Positions 10,801 through 22,800 of a DNA stretch of 64,000 bases are shown here, in pieces. The position numbers and the translations under genes were made by a program. The stretch is taken from assembly GCA_918807975.1 (NCBI GenBank), contig OU964926.1, positions 23,877,996-23,941,995 of the forward strand, given 5' to 3'. Below the pieces are notes generated by a model, which was not told where the DNA came from, ran no database searches, and saw only the letters and a list, made by a program, of their open reading frames with translations. The stretch comes from Aplidium turbinatum. Its lineage: Eukaryota > Chordata > Ascidiacea > Aplousobranchia > Polyclinidae. Every line of letters starts with the position of its first letter. Positions within the stretch are counted from its first letter, which is position 1.

Positions 10801-13800
10801 CCTTTTTCGGCGAGTGCCCTATTCGGCGAGTTTTTGAAATTTTTAAAAGGAAATTATCGGGTACCGTAGCCTAATTACAATTGCCGTTTTTACATCGTTT
10901 TAACGTCGCTAAACGTTGAAATCGTGCAGAAAGGAATAAAAATAAAATGTTTGAACTATTAAATTAAAATTCGTCATATCAGTTCAGTTAGTTTTATTTC
11001 TGACCATCATATCAAAAACAATACACGTCAACATAGCAAAGGTCGAGAAAAATGTAGAAGCGACAAAACGCGAAGTTAAAACGTGCTTGTGACCGAAGTA
11101 AGTTATTGAGTTGAAAGAAATTTGGCACGGTCGCAACACCTTCGGAAAAATTTAAGATATGAAGGGTAAATAAAACAAAGACAATGTTACAAAAAAAATC
11201 ATGTTTATGTCTATAAGTTAGTACTTTTGAATAGTTAAAATGATTAGTTTGGATCAACAAATGTGTGACCTACAGCTTAGATTGAAAGGAAATTATCGGG
11301 TACCGTAGCCTAGTTATCCCGACCAGCAAAAATTTGTTCCAAGAACCCAGTTAGCCTAACAGTTCATTTTTACATTGCAGTAACAGAATAAAAAGGCTAA
11401 CCAAATGTGTGGCCTATCGTTTTAACGTCGCTAAACGTTGAAATCGTGTAGAAAAGAAAACTTTGCTGACTAGGATACGTTGAAACTGAAAAACATTCAC
11501 AGAAGCCCTACGATACGTTGCATTTTTAAGATAATGTATCCAGACGTTGAATCAATGTACAAATGAAATGTTATGCTAAATGGGTTCTTGGAACAATTCG
11601 AAAGGCTTCTGTGAATGTTTCTCAGCTTCAACGTATCCTAGTCAGCAAAGTTCTCTTTTCTACACGATTTCAACATTTAGCGACGTTAAAACGATGTAAA
11701 AACGGCAATTTTTGCTGGTCGGGATAACTGGGCTACGGCACCCGATAATTTCCTTTCAATCCAAGCTGTAGGCGGCCTACAGTAGGCCACACATTTGGTT
11801 AGCCTTTTTATTCTGTTACTACAATGTAAAAATGAACTGTTAGGCTAACTGGGTTCTTGGAACAAATCGAAAGGCTTCTGTGAATGTTTCTCAGTTTCAA
11901 AGTATCCTAGTCAGCAAAAGCTCCCTTTTCTACTCGATTTCAACGTTTAGCGACGTTAACACGATAGGCCACACATTTGGTTAGCCTTTTCATTCTGTTA
12001 CTACAATGTAAAAATGAACTGTGTTCTTGGAACAAATTTTTGCTGGTCGGGATAACTAGGCTACGGTACCCGATAATTTCCTTTCAATCCAAGCTGTAGG
12101 CCACACATTTGTTGATCCAAACTAATCATTTTAACTATTCAAAAGTACTAACTTATAGACATAAACAAAATTTATTTTATTTTTTTTTGTAACATTTTCT
12201 TTATTTTATTTTCCCTTCATATCTTAAATTTTTCTGAAGGTGTTGCGACCGTGCCAAATTTCTTTCCATAGGCGCCGACTTTTCAAAAAACCTTGGGGGG
12301 CGAGAAAGGTGATGACGTCATAACCATAACGCTATTTTACTCAATTAAAATAGTCTTTGATTAAGCTTAGTGTCTTGTTTATATTAACAAATAGGTCCCA
12401 AACTGAATTTATTAGAAGCGCTGCTTGAAAGGATTAGTTTTACGCATGCAGTACGCCTAGTCGTAAAAATTTTGATATTGTTAGCTCATAATTGGAACTG
12501 TTGGAAAACAAGCCGATTCATTTCCTTTTCGTGCGAGTGAATAACAACGATCAAGACAGTGAAGTTATCGAAATAAAACGCAAAAAATCATGATCTCAAG
12601 CAGAGTGAAAACCCGCTATCAGTTTTATTAACCTAGTTTCGCTAATTACTTTCAAAGCGTTAACAACTGCGAAGTGTTTTCTCTTCTGTTTTTTATCGAA
12701 AGTCTTTATAGTCTTTTATTGAATACAGTAGGCTATACTCGAGCGTGGCCTAGACTCGAGTAAAGGTCGAGATGTTCGCAAGTGATTTTCACCTCAAAAA
12801 GACAAGTTCAACTAACACGGGACAAGCTGTTGTCTCCAGCTCGGCAATTTTCAAAATGAACGCACTAAAAATCATTGTCGATGTAGATTACGTAAGTGTG
12901 AAATCGCGTCGGCCTAAGTAAAACTTTTGAATACGTTTATTTGCAGTGATTCAAACTTAATTTTCAAATTCAATGATTTCTTGTCAATTCTAAACTTTAT
13001 GCACTTGTTGAGCAATATGCAAAGCTCACGAGACAAAACAGAAAGAGGAGATCATTTTTTTATTTTTGCGTGTAGGATATAATCGTTATTATTTTCACGT
13101 AACATTCCATGATCGTTGAAGTCGATGTCAAACCTTAGCGGCCGCATAAAACAATGATGTCAGGTTAGCTAGGTGATAATAGCGGTAAGAGACGTCGTTA
13201 ATGCAGGCAATATCTGCGACCAAGACCATTAAACACCTTTTCTTTTATCGGTTTTCGATTTAATTCTCACACATTGCGAAGAAAACAATGCGTTCTGTTG
13301 AATCATAATTGTCTCACAGCGGGAAGGCCTCGTTGAAAATAGCGCGTCTAATTTAGCTGGTTTACTTAATATTGCAGTGAATAGTTACGTGACTATTCCA
13401 GCAGTGCAAGTTACTCTACCATCTACTTTGAAACTTCCATACCGTATGAGAAAGCCATGCGATCAGCTGCTGTTTTGCGGGCAAGAGCAACGTAGGCTTT
13501 TCTTGCTTTCGGCATTCTTTAAGACCGTTTAAATTATCTAAATCTCTTTCACGAAGTGTTTTATCTTTGAAACACCACTTGTCATCACCATTTTTGTTGC
13601 CCTTCAACCATAAATTTACGGGGGGCGCCGCCCCCTGGAAGTCGGCGCGTATGTTTCTTTCAACTCAATAACTTACTTCGGTCACAAGCACGTTTCAACG
13701 TTCGTGTTTTGTCGCTTCTACCTTTTTCTACGCCTTTGCTATGTTGACGTGTATTGTTTTTCATATGATGGTCAGAAATAAAAACAACTGAACTGACATG

Positions 13801-16800
13801 ACGAATTGTAATTTAATAGTTTAAACATTTAATTTTTATTCCTTTCTGCACGATTTCAACGTTTAGCGACGTTAAAACGATGTAAAAACGGCAATTGTAA
13901 TTACGCTACGGTATCCGATAATTTCCTTTCACAAATTTCAAAAACTCGCCGAATAGGGCACTCGCCGAAAAAGGCTCTCGCCGAATAGGGAACTCGCCGA
14001 ATCGGACTAGTCGAATCGGACTCGCCGAATCGGACTCGCCGAATAGTAGCAGACCCGCCCAAGTGTATACCAGATCAAAACTAGGGTATACAGCTGGAGA
14101 AGGGTATACGAAGGGTATACAGCTTAGATCTGTGATAGTGGAAGTCACAACAGAGGTACGGTGGCTATCGCAAGGGAAAGTTCTTTCTCGTGTGTTTGAA
14201 CTTCGCGAACAATTAGGGGCATTTTACACTGAACGCGGAGACCCAAGGGCTTCCAAGTTTCGTGAAATATTCTGGATTGCAAAATTGGCATACTTGGCTT
14301 AGATTTTTGATTGTTTGAACCAAGTGAACATCAGACTTCAAGGAAGAGGGGGTGATATATTTCGGTCAACTAGCAAGATCAATGCGCTGAAGATGAAAAT
14401 TGCACTCTGGAAAGAGAATGCTTTGTCGAGGAACTTCAATGACTTTCCTGTATTACCGGTAAGTCAATACATGAAAGAGTCTAGCTAGGAGTTTGAGGAC
14501 GTTTCTACTGAAGATAACTTGTCTGCCCTTATTGTTGGGCACCTGGAATTACTTGCCGACAATTTGACTACGTATTTTCCTGAAGATAACGACCAATGTC
14601 TGGAAGCAGAATGTTGGGTTTCTCTTCTTGAATTTCCCAAATACAAAAATCTCGCGCAAAAACCCATTGATGTCTTGGTGCAGATGCCTACCACTTATTT
14701 TTGTGAAGAAGGATTTTCCAGTCTTGCTGAGATCAAGTCAAACAAACGAAACTCGATATTTGACATTGATTCTGCGGGGAGGAATAGAGAAAGAGCTAAC
14801 ACCACGTTATGTCCAACTTGCCGAAACAATGCAACAACAAGCTAGCCATTAAATCAACTTCAATTTGGACGTTTTTTGCACTTTTGCATGCGTAGTTTCT
14901 TGTGCCCAGTTCAAGACTACTATAATCACTTTAACAAACGATTAATTAATTATTAGTTTTTTTTTTCGCTTTCTGTGCACAATTAAACATCGCTATTTGT
15001 GAGGTATACGAAGTTATTAAAAATTGAAAAAAGGTGTACCACGGACAAAAAGGTTGAAGAGCACTGATAAAGACTACGGGGTCCCACAACTAAATTGGGA
15101 CTTTTCATTTTCGCATAAAATTTTTTTTTTATTTCTTTAATCAAGATGAAACTTTCTGTCAGATAATCTTATAAAGGTACCTTATTCTTTAAACATAGCA
15201 TAATTAACGAAACAGATAACTACCGGTATATGCAAATTGTGATATGCTACGAACACTCCTTTTGATATTATTAAGAGCACTGGCTACTTATCAAGTGGTG
15301 GCCAAGTTTGATACTGAGAGGAAAGTTGAAAGAAACACCTTGGAAGGATAGAAACCAAACAAAACTTTTCTGGCGGGCTGAAAAGGTCGATAAAGGCAAA
15401 CTCAACACAGTCGATGACAAAAACTAGCCAAATTAGTGAAATCACAGAACCATTAGTGGGCTAATCTATTAAAATGCATATCATACCGGTTAAAGTTAAT
15501 GAAGAAAGGGCATGCTTCATGATAATTTTGCTGGTGTAGCAAAATGTTTTAAGCTTTACGTTTAAAGTTCAGTCAAATGACAAAAATTTGATGCCTAATT
15601 ACTTTCATATTTAGGTTTATGTTTTTGATGGGGCAATTTCCTACAGCATGTTAATGGCCACCCGCGCATACTTTAGCAGCAATGATGAGTGGCGTTACGT
15701 TTTATTTGATAAGTACGTTGTTGATTCATCTGGTACTCTTGATCATGGGAATGGCATTCCATGGAAGTCATGGCAAAATCCAACTGTGGTCAGTGGTACA
15801 AGGATTGGAATGATATTGCAAGCATTGGTTAAAACTGCATCTTCATCAAGTTCATCGGCAGACTTAAATACAAGCAGAAGGTAATTTGTTATATTGTAAG
15901 TTGTTGAAAAAAAACATTTAACCCAACACATTGCTGTTCTTATACTTAATGCACATACTGTACTGTGGGCAGTGTTGGGCGCGATAACTCATTTTTCAGT
16001 TAAGCGATAACGATAATCGATAAACGAAAAATGCCTAAAGCGATAACGATAAACGATAAATCAAAAAAAAGTTAAGCGATAACGATAAACGATAAATTAT
16101 CGCCGATAATGTCCGATAACGATAAATTTTTTTTCTTGATTAGCGCTGCCCCACCCCATGCAGCACGAACTGTTTTCATCAACATGACGAAAAATCGAAC
16201 ATAATGTACTGTAAAGGGACAAAACTTTTTGTAAGTTATGCATGAATAGAATCGCAACAGCGGCAGTAGGTATCGAATCTTCAACCTCTTGATCCAGAAT
16301 CAAACCACTGAGGTAACCGCCGTGCTTATAATTATACCTTCAGATACCAGTTGGATGCTTTTATCAATTGAGTTACACTGCTGCTTACGTGCAGTAGGCA
16401 AAATAATTAAATCAAATGAAAATACCATAAAAAATTCCAAACTTTGTATTTTGCTTTCTGCGGGCTGTTTACAGCAAAGTCAGCAATAATTGAAAAAATT
16501 CCAAAAAACGCAAAATGCTTGAAAATTTATCAGTAATCTTAAGCGTTATTGGTAGTAAAAATGTGCATACTGTGAAATCCATCAAGCTTGTCAAATTAGT
16601 CGTGTTTGTTCAAGAACAATAACATAATTATCGTAATTTACTGATAATTTCAGATAAATTTTTCTGTTTTCTTTGTGAACACCATCATTAAAGCAATGGC
16701 AGAACGCTGAGTTGTTGAGATAAGAATTACACTATAGGCACTGTATTATTAGTGGGAATAAAAATATTTGATTGAGCGTTGACTATGTCGCATAGGTAAA

Positions 16801-19800
16801 TCGTCGTCGTATCCAGGCTTACGCCCGGTGGTTGAAGATTTAGATTAAGTGGACGGGAAGGCAAGGAAGCCAATCTTCATGTCCACCTTCAGGCATGCCT
16901 TTAAGTGTCCTGCCCTTTCGATTGCCGTTCCAGCGCTCTCACCACTCGGCTATGCAGCAGAGAAAGGTTATACTGTATTTAGCATAATTTTACCACGCAA
17001 CTCGATACGCAACTGTATGCTCATGAGCGGTGTCGAACCGGCGTCCTTTCGATTGCCGTTCCAGCGCTCTCACCACTCGTCTATGCAGCATAGGTAAATG
17101 AGAAAGGTTATACTGTATTTAGCATAATTTTACCACGCAACTCGATGCGCCTATTGTCATGCAAAAACTACTACAAGATGCAAAAAGTGGGATGTCGGTC
17201 TGCATGTCAAATGCTTCAAGCAATATCATATTCTGCAATGACTTGTTTCAGTGATGGTGGCGCGAAAGACCATGTTTCCGATGTAAAAGCGGCCTCGTAT
17301 TGTGACACTTTCATAAACCACTTGCCAATTTCTTTCGCTTCGCTTCAAAGGAATCTGTACCGCCTGTGCGCTTACATTTTAATTGTAAAATTCACTCGCG
17401 ATTGCCGATTGCAGCAAAACAACAAGAGACTTATTGCATGCATTTCATTGCATTGCAATTTGCAAGTCTAAAAATTATTGTGTTGTCAAGGCCGTCGCTG
17501 CAGGGGGCGTGCCCCTCCCATGACAACGACCTGTGCACACACACTTCAGGCACTGAAGAAGAACTGGTTTTAATTTTAGTTTCATGAACTAGGTGGCTAG
17601 TAAAAATATTACTTTTCATGTTCTTTCCACTTGTGTGTTGATCCGAAATAAAATTTATCGGCGATTAATTATCGGCGATAATCAAATATTGCCTTTGGCG
17701 ATAACGATAAACGATAACTGAAAAAATAATTAAGCGATAACGATAAGCGATAAAAGTTTATCGCCGATAATTATCGCCGATAATGCCCATCACTGACTGT
17801 GGGTGCAACCTAGTTCGTACCCTGAACAGTTCGTACCCTCAGTTCGTACTGTGAAAAGATTGAGAGAAAAAATTTAAAAAAGCCGAAGTCGCTGATTGCA
17901 GTTTAATAGCACAAAGCCGAACTCGCTGATTGGAGTTTCCGCAAACAAACTCGAGGGTTAGAAACTGCGATCAGCGAGGGTTAGGGTTAGATCATAGATT
18001 ACTCTACGGTTAGGGTAAAGGTTAGCGGAAACTACGGAAAAATGTTTGCGGAAACTGCGATCAGCGAGGGTTAGGGACAGGGTTGTTGGTATTTTACCCG
18101 ACCCAAAAAAACCCGGGTGGGTTTTTTTAATAAAACCCACTTAAAAAAAACATAAAAAAAACTAGAGATGTACCGATACCAATATTTTGGCCGATACCGA
18201 TCCCGATACCGATATCACTTTTTTAGGCCGATACCGATACTGATACCGATATTTTGGCCGATACTTTGGTGTTACAAAAAGAAGCAATTTTGGTATTTGC
18301 AAGGAATCATATCAAATGCTAAGTTTTACCTTATTTGCATAAAACTATTGAAAAAAGCTTTCAATTGGCATAACTTATTAAAGATTCAAGAATCCAATCT
18401 CAACTGCATTGTTGTGTCATAATAGTAGGTTTTAGTAATGAAAGGCCACCATAATTGAGGACTGGGGTATAAGGGAAGAAACATTACATCATAATTGGGG
18501 TTTCTGAAAAATTAATAAAGTGTTTGCGCAAACTCTCCAAATAGGCTATCATTAGGGATGGGCAAAATAGAATAATTAGCTAATCTAGAATATTTTAGAA
18601 TACTGAAACCGAATATAGAATACAGATATCTATTCTAGAATAATTGACCGTTTTTACCATCGACACATTTTAATGATTTTTATGACTTTACAAAAACAAT
18701 GAACATCACAAAAATTGCTTATCGCAGTGTAACAAATTTAGGCTTTCTAAATTTTCACCAGTCAAACGAGATCTCAAGTTGGTGGCAGTTAAACCTGCAC
18801 TTGAAAAACATCTCTCTGAAGAAGCAGATGTAGCAGGTACACAAAAATATTTTAAAACTAACTGATAGAAACAATAAAATTGGTTTTTGTTTTGTTTCCA
18901 TCAAACAAGGGCGTTTTGAAGAGATGTAGTGGATGCTTTCAACAACGTGAGATAGGTAGGCCTATCTATTTTTGAAGCAGGGGAAGCCAAATTTGCTGAT
19001 TCATCTTCACTACTGCAAGCAGCATCTTCAATCCCACTGCTCAACAAGTCGTCCATGTTACAGTACGGGCATACCGGTAGTACAGGCCTGTAGCCAACCG
19101 GGGGCCTCGCCCCCCTAAAAAAACTGTGCCCCCCTGGCAAAATCCCAACATTTTCGAGCAACAGCTATAATTATAATAATTTTGCCCATTTAAATTTTTT
19201 TGGCCCCACCTAAAAAAAAGTTGCCTCCCCCTTGCTCTGCGGTAGTACAGTAAAGCCGAACTACCCGTACGTACTTCTGCGGGGAGGGTCGCTAATTCGC
19301 ACACCCTGTGGTCGACGTTGCCCTGCATACGAGAGTGGGAGCTCACGATGTTGGGTGGCTCAGCGAAGGCAAGTCGACCCTTGTATTCTACCAGAAACAA
19401 CTTAGGTATGTGGTACCGGAATAGAGAAAAATCCTGAAGCGGATTAAGCTGTTTCGTGCCACACGCCCACACTTCCGCAAGACTGTGAGGACTACAAAGC
19501 ACTTGACAAGAAAGATCTCTTTAATGCGAACAATGAAACTCGTGCGTTTTTCCGACGCCGCATCGCACTGAATCGATAAATTCTATCGCACAATTCTACT
19601 TTCGCTGCAGCAAATTCGTTGCGATCAAACGGACTAGTACGAAGTAGATCGTTAAAGCGGTTTCAATTATCTGATTTCATATGCATTTTGAAACCGGTTA
19701 GACTCTACAACCGGTTATTCTATATTCGGTATTCTATTTTGCCCATCCCTAGCTATCATAATTGATAATAAGATGTAAAATGTAAACCAAGTGATTTGTG

Positions 19801-22800
19801 TAGTCGTACAAAAACTATTCGACAAGTAATGTGCAACCTAATGGCGCTTGTCGTTCGGTTGAAAAGCTTTTACCAGGCCAAGACTACCCAGGTAGCAAAA
19901 ATGTATACTTTTGCATCGTTTTTACGTTGCTAAACGTTTAAAAAACCCGTGTAACTTGGTTGTTTTTAGTAAGCTGGTTCTATCAGTTTCTGATTAAATT
20001 TCCACCTTTCGTTGTAATAAACTCACCAAGCTTAAACAATGTCATGGCAGAATAAGTATGCTCAAAATGAAAGCAATGAAACTACGAATCCTCACTAAAC
20101 TAATCAAAATGGTCTTGTTGCGCCTAAAATGACCAAGGCTTATGAGAGGGGGTACGGAGGGTACGGCGTACCCTTGACGGCCCAAGCCTGTGTTTGTTGG
20201 GAGGGCCCGAAATTTTGGTTTTATAGTTTACGCGCAAAAATGTTTGGCTAAAACCATTCTAAACGACTGATTTCAAGCATTAAAGTTGTTAATCTTTAGT
20301 CCTGGGGGCCCATATCTAGCAAAAGGGCCCAGAAAGGTAAGCGAGTGCTTTGCAAGCAAATTATGGGCCCAAAGTGGTAATTTAATGCTTTACGTGCAAA
20401 AATGTTCTGTTTAAAGCACCCTAAATTAAATCATAACACTTAGTTATTCTGCTGTCCGGGCGTACACTAGCCATTTCAATTCTTGTCGATGTCAATTCTT
20501 GCTACAAAACGGCTGCCGAGAAACATATAGTTGATTTAATGGTCTAAATGGCTAGCGTGGAAGCTACACCGTTATGGTTAGCGAATCGCAACAGCTCGCT
20601 GTACTAGTGAGTGCTCAGCCTTGTGCTGATAGCCGGGAAGAACGCTCCTTTCTTCACAATGAGGTTGTCATCTTAGGCGCAACAAGACCATTTATTGATT
20701 AGTTTAGTGAGGATTGGTAGTCCCATTGCTATCATTTTAAGCCTACTTACTCTGCCATGACATTGTTTAAGCTTGGTGAGTTTATTACAACGAAATGTGG
20801 ATATTAAATCACAAACTGATAAAACCAGCTTACTAAAAACAACCAAGTTACATGGTTTTTTAAACGTTTAGCAACGTAAAAACGATGCAAAAGTATACAT
20901 TTTTGCTACCTGGGTAGTCTTGGCCTGGTTTTATTCTCTGCTGAGAAATAAAAAGAAACACAAAGAAAAGCATGATAAATATTGGAGAAATTGAGTCTCC
21001 TTCACAACTTAAGAATCGAACAACGCAAAACTGCTGAAACAAAACGTTTTGTTTGAGTGAAAGAATCACTGTAAGCAAATAATGCCAAGAGGTACGCACA
21101 TGAAGTCATGGGAGTGTGAGGTATCAAAAATTTGAACAGGTTGTTATTTTTCTATATCAATGTGGTGTTAGTTACTACTTTAAAAAATCTATGTAATATC
21201 TTTGCTTCTGCAAAAATCCGCAGCAAACGCCTTTTTTTACATGTTTAGTATCGGCCACAGTATCGGCCAAATTTTGCCGATACCGATGCCGATACCGATA
21301 CTCAAAAAATGGCCGATATCACCGATACCGATGCCGATACCGATATATCGGTACATCTCTAAAAAAAACCATAAAAAAACCCAGAGCATCATATTTGTCC
21401 AGTTTTTATTGGAAAATTAAAAAAATGAACAAAAACACTACAAGGCACTTAAAACAAACTTTAAATTAGGACTTAAGGATGTGATTGTGAAGTAAATTTC
21501 CAAGAATAAACTGAAAACGCATTGGATATTGTACAGTGCAAGTCACTTGTGTATACTACACTAAAACTCATTTATGCAAGAAGGCATTATAGTTAAACTG
21601 GTGAAAGTACTACTCTACTGTAGTCTGTATATATAATGTGAATTGCAATTTAGGAGGCTATTTACCAATTACAGATTCTGGATTCTAACTCATGGCTGTT
21701 TCAGAGCATTTGCCTAAATGGCCATTGGCCACGCAATCGCTCAATGGCTCATCCATTACTATATATAATATTAGGGGGGTATGTTAAAATACGAATTTTG
21801 AGTACAAACTCTGAGTACCCCCCAAAATTATGTCACTGGGAGTAAAAAAACATATTATGAAAAAAAATTTGGATTGCCCCCCCGGGAACTCCCCGCTACT
21901 GGGGGGTTTTATGAGCGATTGTCAAAATACATGGGATTTGATACCTACAATTTGAACCGGCTGTCATAGAAGGCTGGGACCAGTCTCAAAAGTTTCGTTT
22001 TGAAAAGTTAAGATAGGAATGTAACAGTTTCAGAAGTGTCAGGTCTATGGACAGGCCCATTTTAGTCCAAAACGGCCTATTTGGCCTATCGTGATTGTAT
22101 GAAATTCAAAATTTTACCTTAATAAGTTTGAAATCGGGATATTTTTTTGTTTAAAACGTTATGATTCGAATTAGTACTTTCAAATGAATCATATGCATGT
22201 CTAGTTGTAGAAAATTGATTGATTATATGACGTCATTACGTTTAAAATCAGAGACATTTTGGGTAATCTCATAAAAATTGAAATATAGGTATTACAGCCA
22301 GTCATTATAAAGCATTTTCAATTTTCTTGCCCATGTTTGCTCTTTTGAAATATAAATATATGTACGTGTCAGTTACCAATACGACGTATTATATATATAA
22401 TATTCAGCATACTGTATAAATACTGATAAAATAATAAGAACAGGAGGCTATTGCTATGTAATATTAAATGATAGTTTGTTTGTTTGTGCATTTGCAGTTT
22501 GTGTATTATTTTGTTGTTTTGTTTTGGATATGGACAGCTTTGTCTGACGCATATATAAAGAATAATCATAGTTATGTTTCAAAGGTCCAATGTTATGGAA
22601 GTATTGTGTAGTTCCAGATATCAAATTAGTTAGTGTTTTTTATCTTTTCATTAAGAGCTTCATTCAATAGTTGAACTGTTTCATTTGAAACACAGCATTT
22701 GATCCGGGCAGATCTGACATACGACACATCCAAGCTATTATGAATGATCTGATAAGTATCAGTAACAAGAAGTTCAGGATTTTCAGGGGAAATCCATATT

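Larger units (their letters stand above)
7925..15066. mobile_element. hAT element filling intron 1, with four nested insertions
   Basis: CAGTGCTCTTCAACC at 7925 pairs exactly with GGTTGAAGAGCACTG ending at 15066. GGGTATAC-type subterminal repeats follow the left end and recur near 14085-14130. The flanks (AATTAAAG and ATAAAGAC) are similar but not identical, so the target duplication has decayed or the edges have slipped. Without the insertions at 7962-10710 and 10719-14057 the element is about 1 kb and retains the 3' part of a transposase. Removing it leaves an ancestral intron of about 0.6 kb. Confidence 0.85.
18163..21361. mobile_element. hAT element, TAGAGATGTACCGATA ends, 3.2 kb with insertions
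   Basis: TAGAGATGTACCGATACC and its inverse TATCGGTACATCTCTA bound it, with CCGATACCGAT repeats inside. AAAAAAAC flanks it at 18155-18162 and 21362-21369. It contains the elements at 18553-19751 and 19873-20928. No transposase recognised. Confidence 0.9.

Noticed and set aside
17940-18077. Telomere or interstitial telomeric repeat
   Set aside because: TTAGGG occurs only as doublets between other words and the block is split by a transposon insertion, so it is element subterminal sequence.
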